A DNA stretch of 22,227 nucleotides, from the NCBI GenBank assembly GCA_003194525.1, contig NBIV01000513.1, forward strand, positions 1-22,227. Direction: 5' to 3'. The translations under genes were made by a program, and so were the position numbers. The notes beneath the pieces were generated by a model. That model saw only the letters and a program-made list of their open reading frames with translations, was not told the DNA's origin and ran no database searches. Positions within the stretch are counted from its first letter, which is position 1. Every line of letters begins with the position of its first letter. Source of the DNA: Gracilariopsis chorda. Its lineage: Eukaryota; Rhodophyta; Florideophyceae; Gracilariales; Gracilariaceae. This document shows, piece after piece, positions 1 to 8,831 of this stretch.

Positions 1-559
1 TGCATGGCACACCACATGGCTACTGGGGAATGGCGGGCTGCGTGAATTTTTTTGTGGCGCACCAAGTATTTCTACGTAGCAAACGTGGACAGCGTCTCCA
101 CCCTCAGTAAAACCAGACTTCATCTCACCAAACGGACTAGTATCTTGTTCTAGTTGGCGATACAGACTGCCCAATAGCTTGTTCTACTAACTGGCACGGT
201 AAAACCGTAGTGGTACACGGCCGCCAACGTTCTACGCGTGTTCCCTGACCACGGTTGACGCATTTCCAGTCCGGTTCTGCAGTCTCTGACCGGCGTCTCT
301 GACCCGTTTGGATCATCGAATCTTCCCTTCTGTAAATTCCTCCACTGACCGCTGAGGTACATATGACCGGTCAGAACCTTACAAAAAGCATTGCACTTTC
401 CCAGACGGTCAACCTCATGAAATTTGATTTCATCTCAGTTGAGCTATTTTCCTTCAAGTTGGAATGCATGTAGTTGAGCAGGTGCTCAAAATGTATTAGG
501 TATCTTTCGTTTTTCTTGGTTTTGGGAGATCAATATGCTGATCAGAAATAGATGGTTTG

Positions 560-1600
560 GCATGAGAGACCCTATGTTGAACTTTGCCCTACCTCTTTTC
601 TACCAGAATTAGTTTGCCTGAGATCTTATTAAAGATAAAGGGACCATTTCATTCGGGCTGATTTTCTTCTTGATAGATCAAGACTTGCTCTTCGGGAATA
701 ACTGTTAGGTAACTTCATCTGGTGGCCGTAATTTGAGGGCTCGCTTCATTTGAATGTTTTCTGCGATGATTTCCATTTTGGACAGCCCTGTAAGAAGAGC
801 TTGCATACAATCTTTCTTGATCCGGACCATAGTTATTGCAAGAAATCTGGGCAAGACTCCAAAATCGAGAAATGACGGAAATGAACCTTCAGTATTCATA
901 ATGTGGTCCACGGTTTTTCACTGCTGTAGCAAGTATTAGTTTATCGTCAATAATGTGGGCGTCAACCTTAAGTTGATGAAAATTACGACGAAAAAGGTCA
1001 TAATATCGTTCTCCTGCTCCAATAAAGCTGTGAAGTTTGATTTCAGATAGATTAATATCAATTCCAAAATCATTAATTAAATCTTTCCATATCGAGAAGT
1101 GAATACTGAACCTTGGTCACACCGAATTTAGTGTGGATAGGCTGTATAGATTTGTAGCCCAGCACTCTATAAATGCGTTCAAAAACTTGCATCCAACGCT
1201 TGTGTTTTCGCGAGACCGAGGAGAACTGAAATGTGTTTGTAAATCGAAAACATATAAAACTGGTTTCTTGTTAATGCAAAACAGATCAATCGCTAGATTC
1301 TGATTAAAAAAGACTCTTTGTAAGAAAAAAAAATCAATAACGTTCGGGCTTTGGAAGAAATTGTTGACACGTCTGACACGCCTTTATTATGTTCCGAAGT
1401 AAATACTTTGTTTCCTTGTTTGGGTCACAGGGTTTCGGAATCTTGAGTAAGTTGAAGAGTTTTTCAACCGTGGATTGGTAGACTTGAAGGTGCACTTTAC
1501 GCAATTTGGACATTGTGAAGTAATTGGTGTAACTATTCCACTTGAAATAAAGATGATCGAGTTTGCGAGTTGCCAGCATGCTCCAGCCGTTCTTACTGTG
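560..1600 (-). pseudogene. Decayed copia-type integrase
   Basis: The minus strand first shows the zinc-binding region: LRKVHLQVYQSTVEKLFNLL, then IIKACQTCQQFLPKPERY. The first His and both Cys of the HHCC site are present, but the second His is replaced by Tyr (VY in QVYQS). After a TGA at about 1334 the catalytic core follows in shifted frames: LAIDLFCINKKPVLYVFDLQ (first Asp), CDQGSVFTS (second Asp, about 1091-1123) and GAGERYYDLFRR (GERY carries the family's Glu). The C-terminal part (911-705) reads FGVLPRFLAI and MEIIAENIQMKRALKLRPP. At 690-570 VLIYQEENQPE and GKLILVEK match the conserved post-core segment. Normally it would insert the cDNA copy into chromosomes. Several stops and frameshifts inactivate it. 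Confidence 0.8.
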
Positions 1601-1855
1601 GAGCAACGCTTTCCCGTTCGGTTGGGAGTTGTTCCTATTCATAGGAGTATTCACTGGTGGATTGGTTCGATACCTCATTTCTGAGTTGATCCCTCGCGGG
1701 ATAGCGATGAGGTAGCACTTGAGGGACCTGGACAGGTATTAGTAGTGGCATTCTGGTGACAGATGGTACGCTGTACGCGTGATAAATTCGGTTCCAATTT
1801 TGGATATTTAATTTTATGGTTATCGCCACTTGGGGCCCAGAAAGTGGGAACTCCA

Positions 1856-2551
1856 CGTGTATGGACCTCAAGAGGTGTGCACCAAATTAGTTAATTTATT
1901 TAGTTTATTGTGGTGCAAACCTACTTAGGTAATCACGGCTTCGCCGTCAGCACCAGCAGTAAATGGTAACCTTGGTTCTCTCTCGAGATATACTCTTTGC
2001 AGAGTAAGGCTCTGGTAAGAAAGGCCCTCGTAGGGATTTCGACCCCTCGCGGAGAGTATCCACGAGTGGATTCCGTCTACCATCCCCTTGGGAACATTCA
2101 GGCGTCACTACTGCTACAGTATCACCGTGTTTGGTATTGGTTATTTGTTCCACTGTCAGTCTTGGATTCCGCCCCAGTATTGGGTTCTTCGTCGTGGGGT
2201 TTACCACATTCCCGTTTGGGATTCGTTCTTTATATTGGTTTGCCCCGTCGCCGGGTCTGTTGCCGCGTGTAGCACGCCCGTCGCCGGTTCTGTTGGGTTT
2301 TCCCTTTTTCCTTTTGCTTTCCTTCACAGGATATCGTGTCATTATACACTCACGTGTGTACCATCCGTCCCTGGAGTTTACCCTTTTTCTGGGCCATTCC
2401 CGAACCTCTGCAGGTATAGCCAGAACCACGTTGGTCTTACAAGCCAGCCTTTACGTGGCGCACAGGGCTCTCTCAACTGAAACACCATCCCATAGGGAGC
2501 GAAGTCTCGAACACCTTGAGGGTACTTCCCGCTTCCGGGTTTTGCTCTACA
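1856..2551 (-). repeat. LTR-like insertion between copia protease and integrase, related to the LTR at 17829
   Basis: The minus strand at 2551 reads TGTAGAGC followed by CCCGGAAGCGGGA; the LTR at 17829 starts TGTAGTGTAATT followed by the same 13 bases. Near the other end both have an AT-rich stretch with a shared AAATTAACTAA-type core. Here a 7-bp inverted repeat (1878-1884 with 1911-1917) encloses 26 AT-rich bases. The 3' boundary near 1856 is approximate and I see no clean target-site duplication. About 250 bp (1855-1600) before integrase coding resumes are unexplained, so this may be a deleted element rather than a simple solo LTR. The open frames crossing this block on both strands look like chance. 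A 19-bp direct repeat (2244-2262 and 2277-2295, one mismatch) lies inside. Confidence 0.5.
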
Positions 2552-2880
2552 CTTACACACCAATTTGTTGTCCGTGTTCTCTACGTAGAAAAGTTCATGA
2601 TCCACGAAATCCAAACGAAGCAGAAGTGGTACATCGCAGGCTATGATGTGGACGCACAGCTTGAGAACTCGTCCATGTGGGGCACAATTGCTTATTGGGA
2701 GTTGAGCAATGCTTTGAAGCTTTGGGTTTCCTAGTCAGTAGCGAATGTGAAAATCTTTTTTGTGGTGTTATTCTGTACTGCGTTCAGTATACTTTAGCTT
2801 GAGCTTAACAATAACAGATCTTTCAGCTCCAATATCAAGAAATCCACCATCCAAAGTATTAGAAGTGTCAGATTTTGATG
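2545..2880 (-). pseudogene. Decayed retrotransposon aspartic protease
   Basis: The minus strand shows GGFLDIGAERSVI with the catalytic Asp codon at 2836-2834; DIGA stands where retroviral-type proteases have D(T/S)GA. After a gap with a frame change it continues LQSIAQLPI, HGRVLKLCVHIIACDVPLLL and LDFVDHELFYVENTDNKLVC, which follow the typical flap and PLLLGLD-like segment of copia-group proteases. The LGLD glycine is replaced (LLLRLD). The reading is broken exactly where an LTR-like insertion starts (2551). Between Gag and protease (about 3240-2880) the minus strand encodes an acidic, Asp/Glu/Asn-rich linker. Stops (for example after ERSTE) show it is inactive. Confidence 0.7.
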
Positions 2881-3239
2881 CCATCTCCGGATACTTGAAA
2901 ATACTTGAAGCTTCCTCTGACCTGTTTCAGGAACTTATGCGCTGAGCCTTTTGGAAAATCTCTCACGTTATTAGAATATCTACGAATGGGAGAGTTCTGC
3001 TCCTAAAATCCAATCTAAATGAAGATGAATCAGCGTCACGTTCGTTGAAAAATGTTTCTGCTTCGTCATTTGATTGGAAGTTGTTCTCTACGGCATCTGA
3101 ATTTATCGCGTCGGTCTCGTCGCCGGCTAGATTGAAGAAAGTTTCAGTATCTTACGTATCTGTCCTATCTACTTGTTCATAGATTTGGAATATGACCTGT
3201 TTCAGAGCATGATTCTGACTCAGATACTTAGGCTTCTGG

Positions 3240-4176
3240 TACGTCTTGACTTTGCAAGCAGCGATAGGTGTCACATCTTTGGGCGGGCAACAATGCCTGA
3301 GGATATGTCCTTCTTCACTACAATCGAAACATCCGCGCGTACTGAAATGAATGTGGTTTCACATTGTTCCTGTCTGTGCCATAGCGTGCTGCCAGAAACT
3401 GTTTCTTCGTTTGGTAGAGTAACTGTGGTGTGTTTGACTTATAGGAAAATCCGTATATGCTTGTCCTCTTACAAGCGTTCGATTCTTCTTCCTCCGGCTG
3501 GATCGAGCTTTCGAGATGGGTATGAAATTCCTGATAAGAGAGATGCTTGGTATCAAGTCGCATGATAGGGTTACTGGCCCATGAATTTCGGATTATTGGT
3601 TTCCGAAGATAAGATATTCTGTTTCCTTCCGAGTGGCAGTGAGGTGGAACTTGCGGTGCGAGTTTGGATATTTATGCTTTTAGGTTCTCCAGAGTAGCAG
3701 TTTCGGACGTAGTGCTAGATTGCAATTGACTCAAACGGAAGATTAGAGAGAAGATTACCGATTTTCTTATGTTTCGAGAATTATTTGAAATGGTTCTGTT
3801 TCATTGAGCAGGCTGAACCAAGTGAGCTTGCCGTCGAAATGAGTTTAGTTATAAAGTACCGCTTTGAATTATCCTGGAGGATGTATTGTAGGAGAGGAAG
3901 GGGCTTTTGCTTTGCTACCAGATAGTCTTCTAAATCTTTCTTGTAATCAATGAAATAGTCTTTGTACGATTCTCCTCAAGCTCCTGAGAACTTTGAGTCA
4001 TCATCCTTGAACCTCATCGAAATATTATGGGCAGCTTTTGGGATATCGAGGAAGGTCTGAGACCTTGTAGGATCAGCGGTGGTCAGATGTGCAAGTGGAT
4101 CTTTAGGCTTGTGTCAGATCGGAAGATTCATGTGATGCTTTTGATGTAAGTATGTGGCTGGGTTAGACGAATCCAT
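3240..4176 (-). pseudogene. Decayed Gag (capsid and CCHC nucleocapsid) of the copia-like element
   Basis: From an ATG at 4176 the minus strand reads in one frame through MDSSNPATYLH and on to FKDDDSKFSG, YKDYFIDYKKDLEDYL and LLQYILQDNSKRYF, a pattern typical of retrotransposon capsid helices, with in-frame TGA codons after LPI and SGA. A later frame (about 3563-3318) gives MRLDTKHLSYQEFHTHLESS, which matches the family segment that follows the capsid. A further shift brings in the zinc knuckle at 3331-3290, CFDCSEEGHILRHC, an exact CX2CX4HX4C. Function when intact would be particle assembly and RNA packaging. At least two stops and two frameshifts make this a pseudogene. Confidence 0.75.
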
Positions 4177-4339
4177 TGAAATTGTACCGTTCGAGATGCA
4201 TTGGTGTCGGATCACCGAATGATGAGTTAAGTCGAAGACGACTTTCAAAGCTTTCCGCTGCAGTACACGACTGTCCGGCAAGGGTTATGAAATGAACCAC
4301 TTTATGGAAGGACGTAAACTACGAGTGATATATTGGCAC

Positions 4340-4851
4340 TGTAGTGGGCCTCCACTAATTATTCGTTTTATTTTATCTATTTTTAATGTAATTAGTGGAG
4401 AGCCACACATTTAGATATTAAAGTCAGACTACTACATTGCTTCGCAGCCTAGTAAAGGGTGACCTGCCCAGGTAAGAGAGGCGAACGCCAACCAACAACC
4501 AGCACCCTCAACTCTTGAACCTTGGGTCAGACCGTCTGGAATAATGGGTCTTCTACGACAGAGGAGCACCTATAGTATCAGTACTTAATTGTTTCTCAGC
4601 TATAGCTCTTTGTTCCGAGGATATCCTCACGTGTTCTACAGCTGACTGATCTTGCTTGGCTCTTACGTTTATGTGTTGTGTTTTCCACAGGATCTTCTGA
4701 TACAAGTATCAATCTGGCCTCCGCAACACCGTTTCAAACACGTGATATCTTCATCGCTGATGCACACATCTTGGCGGTGTTATTCTAGCTCCGTTGGTTG
4801 CAAGGCCACACGCACATTCGTGGTTCATCTGTGGCTTTACACACCACTACA
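4340..4851 (-). repeat. 5' LTR of the minus-strand copia-like element
   Basis: On the minus strand this 512-bp block begins TGTAGTGG at 4851 and ends CCACTACA at 4340, a perfect 8-bp terminal inverted repeat, which is the TG...CA signature of an LTR. The Gag reading frame opens about 160 bp downstream (4176), the expected spacing for a leader. Just inside the 3' end is a 12-bp perfect inverted repeat (4350-4361 with 4389-4400) around a 27-nt AT-rich loop. The 3' LTR and therefore the target-site duplication are outside the window. The sequence right after the LTR starts GTGCCAATAT, not the usual TGG of a tRNA primer-binding site. Confidence 0.65.
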
Positions 4852-5323
4852 GATGTCTTACCGGCATTAGTGTAATACCACACAAACTGATCTCCTGACC
4901 TAGAAGAGCAGTTGCTACTCAACGTGTGTTATCGGTTACTCGCGTTCGAGATATCTTTTATGTTGTACACTGCCTGTTTTCAGGATTCGGACAACACTCG
5001 CGCCATTGGTACTCGCGAAGTTAGAACCGTCGTTACAGAATCTGCTGAGACAGAATAGTCACAGGTCTGAACCACATTTTTCACTCGAAAATCCAGGCAT
5101 CCAAAATCTGGGAACCTATCTTCTGTTTTGTTTTCAGAGTGCAGAAGTTCCTGTGTTTTTGGTATCGATTTGTGTTGTGAAGCATGTTTTATGTGTGTAG
5201 AGAAGGTGTCGTTGTCGATCTGGTTGGTTTGTGTCGACTGCGACTCTCGTTGCGCTACGCTTGTTCGTTTTGTGTCGCGCTTTTTGCTGAGCGAACTACA
5301 ACGCCAGTAAGTATTCGGTCGCT
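4852..5323. other. Gap without recognised gene
   Basis: This stretch outside the copia LTR carries short open frames on the plus strand, but their translations lack family motifs or coding-like composition. It is GT-rich toward the right end (5150-5300) and could be the leader of the ORF at 5324. I see no repeat or RNA gene. Confidence 0.4.
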
Positions 5324-5617
5324 ATGCAGACAGGACGCCGGTGTAGTTCAGGGAAGCCTGATGCGGCTGGTAGCCCTTTAGCCACATCTATAGAGGTGCG
5401 CAATCGCTTATATCAGGAAGCAGTGAAATCGAGGTCGACAAGACAGGCTGGAACATCTTTCATGGTACCCACTCCCGCTGCCAGCGAGAATTCGTCGTCA
5501 ACATACGTTATTAATGCTGAGACACAGCGGCTTCGTGCAGAATCTGCGGCTCATAAGTTCCGTCTGGAGGAAATGCAAAGTCATAAGTGGAATACCACAG
5601 AAATGGAACATCGTTGA
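5324..5617 (+). CDS. Hypothetical 97-residue protein with a C-terminal helical segment
   Basis: I do not recognise this ORF. It starts MQTGRRCSSGKPDAAG, has a Ser/Thr/Ala-rich middle, then a charged, coiled-coil-like stretch (NAETQRLRAESAAHKFRLEE, about residues 64-83), and ends at TGA 5615-5617. Low complexity followed by a helix is common at the N-termini of transposon Gag or accessory proteins, so it may be a truncated piece of a larger ORF; no continuation is found in the other two frames downstream. It ends tail-to-tail with the decayed minus-strand ORF at 5581, overlapping by 37 bp. A GTAAGT that could be a splice donor lies just upstream (5309). Real coding status is uncertain. Confidence 0.3.
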   Translation: MQTGRRCSSGKPDAAGSPLATSIEVRNRLYQEAVKSRSTRQAGTSFMVPTPAASENSSSTYVINAETQRLRAESAAHKFRLEEMQSHKWNTTEMEHR

Positions 5618-6111
5618 ACATTATCCATACATCTTTCCGCTATTTCCCTTTGATCGGGTATAGAGTAAATGGTGTTTGCAAGTTTTAGCAGTTTGCTTTG
5701 CGAAGTGTGCGCAGGTAGATTGCAACCAAGGCTAACAAATATTAGTGCAACAGAACTAAATAATGCCACATTTGATGCCAATGGTGTACCAGAAGGTACA
5801 TCGGAAGGATAGTTTCCACGAAGAAATTCAATGAGTTTATCAGTGGTGATATCTAGAACATTGTTCTAGTAAGAATGGTTAGTGCCTAGCATTGATATTT
5901 AGATGCTATTCAAAATTAAGTGGGCTTGGGCGAAAGGTCTTCTTGTATTCCGGGATGGAGGGAGAGACGATGAATTGATCTGGGACATATTCATACTCGT
6001 GCTTTGAGAAGGAAATGGTAAACCAGTATTTACTGGCAAAGTACCTGGGGTTACCTGTGCAATGTTTCTGTATTCAGCGTTGTTCTGAGAACGCGTTATT
6101 GGAAGTTTCAC
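5581..6111 (-). pseudogene. Unrecognised decayed ORF, one frame with internal stops
   Basis: From 6111 leftward a single minus-strand frame reads a Ser/Pro/Asn-rich N-terminal part (PITRSQNNAEYRNIAQ, GLPFPSQSTSMNMSQINSSS), stops at TAA 5901-5899, meets a second stop (TAG) about 12 codons later, then continues with coding-like composition (VLDITTDKLIEFLRGNYPSD, VALIFVSLGCNLPAH, LLKLANTIYSIPDQREIAER) to a stop at 5581. The same frame extends upstream to about 6240 through a very Lys-rich stretch with another stop. The two central stops lie beside CACTAAC and TTCTTACTAG, which resemble an intron branch point and acceptor, so a spliced gene cannot be excluded. I cannot assign a family. Confidence 0.3.
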
Positions 6112-7387
6112 TACTTTCTAATTTAGTCTAATCAAGATAACCCTGAGTGTACTCTTGGTTTTTTGGTTTGTTTTTTTTCTTTTTCTTCGTTTTATTTTGC
6201 CCTTTATCTCTTTGAATTTATCTTTTTCTTTCCCTAGTCCCTATTAGTTAACAAATGAGTATTTACTACAAACTTAAACTAATTTACTGATAACGCGGTT
6301 TCTCTGGTTTCATGGCAAACATTTCTGTGATAAAGTAAAATCTGAGCACATGGGCAGTGCAGCGCTCGCTTGACCAATTGGTAAGTCTTTTACGTGAGTT
6401 ACAGTGGCTTACTAATTAATCTACAGTTTATTTAATTATTTTAGGCAGGTAGTGACACAACTCTACTGTGGTGTGATGCTATGCCATTATGGCCTTCCCA
6501 AACGTATCCCACGTAGCCAGGTCCACTTGAGCTTGATCCTAGCTCACCGTCAAGGTAAATGCTGCTATTCCTCACCAATGATTGTAAACATAGGCACCTC
6601 TTGGCTACATTTGATACCAACTGGTTTCTACATTCAACTTCTTGGGTTTTCCAAGACTATTTAGGACTTGATAAGCTATGTGCGCGGTACTGAAAACACT
6701 ACCAATTGGTTACAGTAAGCACGCTTGAATATCTTGTGACCCTAGTTTTTGTTCTGCCAAACTCATTTGCTTGTCCAACTTCCACCCTTTAGGTCGAGCC
6801 TTAGTCGCGCTTCCGCCAAAAGTTTTTCAAACGGACTACCCGGCTAGTACTTGACACCTAATTGGTTGTAACACAGTTTTAGTAATGTTTTTGCAGGTCT
6901 TTTGACTCTGTAAACCAGATTTCACACAGGCTACACGTGATTTTATTTTCATTGTAGTTGGAATGGCGTTTTTTACTTCTATGCTTGACCCCTCTTAGAT
7001 TTAATTCGAATTAGCGTTGACTGATTACTTGCACCATCCATGAGAATTATATGGAACGATTATAATGTTAGTTCGGGAAATCCTGCTCTGTGCTCACACT
7101 GATTCTTTCGTTACTCAGAAACGCGCCTCTTTGCTGCATAGGCATGCAACCCTGAAGCAAGCTTAGTCATCGGAAAGAAGCGCCCGCGTGACAGCTTCTG
7201 CCACGCCGGCGCGACGTGTGCTCGTCGCGTGTCCTTGCGACGGTCGTCTGTGACATATCAGGGATCTGCGCTGTAAAATCATCAACACTTTAGCTGTCAC
7301 AAAGTTCAGGAAAGCGGGCAGGCAGGAAAACAAAACCGAATCCTTTGTAGCGTTTAGAAGTAAGAAGAAAGCTCTGAGCGTGTGAAG
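6112..7387. other. Gene-poor interval with a polypyrimidine tract
   Basis: No convincing protein is seen on either strand. Positions 6154-6240 form a T/C-rich tract on the plus strand. The ORF at 6452-6664 (+) is preceded by an acceptor-like TTATTTTAG but its translation is not protein-like. The minus-strand ORF at 7163-7405 is Leu/Arg-rich with no motif. I report no gene here. Confidence 0.4.
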
Positions 7388-7686
7388 ATGACGACGGAGA
7401 TTCACTCAATCACAGGAGAGGATGCAAGCCGAAATTTGAAGAACACTTCTTTGGTAAGCTCATTGAATTGCATCCTTCTCCGATATTAAGACTCTAGGCG
7501 AACAAAGAATCTGTGCAACCCAGGATTTGTGGGTGGTTCTTTTGGGTTTCAGCCTGGTACAGTATGTACGAAGAGGCAAAGCGCCGCAAATGCACAGAGG
7601 AAATTGATCCCTCCCATGACTCTGCTGGTGTCTACGATGGCGTCGTGCTCTCGTTGTGCTCAGATAGAATAGCATCTTCAATTTGA
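7388..7686 (+). CDS. Possible small two-exon gene (84 residues, one hydrophobic segment)
   Basis: An ATG at 7388 opens 22 codons (MTTEIHSITGEDASRNLKNT plus SL), then a donor-like TTG|GTAAGC at 7453/7454. Removing 44 bases to the TAG at 7497 keeps frame and joins 62 more codons ending at TGA 7684-7686. The joined product would have an aromatic hydrophobic segment (GWFFWVSAWYSMY) followed by a basic/acidic tail (EEAKRRKCTEE). Without splicing the frame stops within the intron. Evidence is only the in-phase junction and composition; a 44-nt intron is short. A chance alignment is quite possible, and the minus strand also has a long open frame (7460-7804) without motifs. Confidence 0.2.
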
Positions 7687-7854
7687 CCAGGTTTTGAGAT
7701 ATCGAAGAATGGCTCCTTTCGGATGCAGAAGCATTATTGACAAACAATCCATTGTCTGAGACTAGTGCATATACTCTTTTCTTGGAACGGAAATTTGAGT
7801 ACAAGTACTACGTGTGCATGTAACACAGACGTACCTGTAGGGCCACGGAGCTCA

Positions 7855-7886
7855 GTCGAAGACAGACTACAAGCTCTGTCTCCGAC
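7855..7886. repeat. Short hairpin
   Basis: GTCGAAGACAG (7855-7865) pairs with CTGTCTCCGAC (7876-7886) except for one A/C mismatch, leaving a 10-nt loop. It lies in sequence with no recognised gene. The rest of 7687-8408 shows nothing I can assign; a TATA-like CTATATAG occurs at 7946. Confidence 0.5.
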
Positions 7887-8408
7887 GTGAGTGTCCCGTA
7901 CTGTAGTGTTAGGATCTTCTAGATGTATCGATCGTAGCTACTGGACTATATAGAAGGAGATGAAGTCTGGCGTTCCTTCCTCCGAACCAGCCAGATCTTC
8001 CATTGTACCGCCTCTCCAGTTTCAGTGTTACAGTGCAGGTTCAAAACTTGTCGTAACTATATTTGGGTTTCGAATTGCAATTGGTTACGAGTTTCCGGGA
8101 TTATAAAGCAGTGCTTCCTATTTCTTGTAAGACAATTTGGTTTATTAAATGCATTTTTTGTCTCCCATATACATTCATCGGTTTACCTATACTTTGCAGT
8201 TTATGCATGCTAATACGGTGAATCACTGTAAGGAGACAGAAAATCGTTCAGAACGAGGCAGCTACAATTCTCATGTTCTATGTGAGCTCTTGCTAGAAGG
8301 ATATACCATTGTGAATATAACTCGTACATACTAACAACTATACGTACAACTTGCACAGGGCACTACTGAGGCGGACGTGGACGTTGTACGTGTACGTCTA
8401 TTAGTACT

Positions 8409-8711
8409 ATGAAGACGGATATGGAAGTAGAACGTGTTCAATGTACGCTAGTAAAAGAAGAGTCGCGTAGTAACCTTATAAAAGCCACCCACCTACTGGG
8501 GCCACATGAGGCTCCCGGTAGACTTGTGCCGATCTCTACTGCTTGTATAAAGTTCAACCCCTACACTGCGCAACTTGAGGCCATGAACATCACTAACGTT
8601 TCTGACCCCCCCGCCACAACCATACCATGTAAAACCCCAGGGTGTTTTTACGAGGAATCATGGACAACCCCAATGCAACATGGACACGAATTATTGTTGT
8701 GGGGGAGTTGA
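8409..8711 (+). CDS. Hypothetical ORF of 100 residues
   Basis: The frame starts MKTDMEVERVQCTLVKEESR and ends LLLWGS. Composition is reasonable for a protein (no long low-complexity runs) and it has a small Cys/Pro cluster (PCKTPGCFYEESW, about residues 72-84), but I recognise no domain. It converges on the secreted-protein gene at 8832 and overlaps chance frames on the minus strand. It could be a real small gene, a degraded exon, or noise. Confidence 0.2.
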   Translation: MKTDMEVERVQCTLVKEESRSNLIKATHLLGPHEAPGRLVPISTACIKFNPYTAQLEAMNITNVSDPPATTIPCKTPGCFYEESWTTPMQHGHELLLWGS

Positions 8712-8831
8712 GTTTAAGCGGGTGTAGGCTTCCCTTACCACCTGTACCCTTGGTATCATGTTTGCTTATTAACATGCAATTTTGTGCCGCTCTGCACAGT
8801 TTTGCGCAAATGTTTAAAAATGGCTCAACTC

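Larger units (their letters stand above)
1..4851 (-). mobile_element. Ty1/copia-order LTR retrotransposon, decayed, truncated by the window start
   Basis: Reading the minus strand from 4851 leftward gives an LTR, a Gag with a CCHC zinc knuckle, an aspartic protease (DIGA motif), then an integrase with its zinc-binding and catalytic regions. Protease directly before integrase, with no reverse transcriptase between, is the Ty1/copia (Pseudoviridae) order. RT and RNase H would lie beyond position 1. Every domain carries stops or frameshifts, so the copy is dead. An LTR-like block (about 1856-2551) sits between protease and integrase. From about 560 to 1 the minus strand no longer resembles integrase and I recognise nothing in it; it could be the decayed integrase-RT linker. 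Confidence 0.85.

Noticed and set aside
1997..2646. Several overlapping open frames of 91-171 codons on the plus strand and one of 160 on the minus strand
   Set aside because: They cross the LTR-like insertion, have biased composition and no motif; LTR sequence often has chance open frames.
7902..8367. TGTAGTG ... CACTACT, resembling the ends of the LTRs at 4340 and 17829
   Set aside because: No matching flanking duplication (CGTAC versus GAGGC), no AT-loop hairpin near the end, no shared internal motif; a 7-mer can recur by chance in 22 kb.
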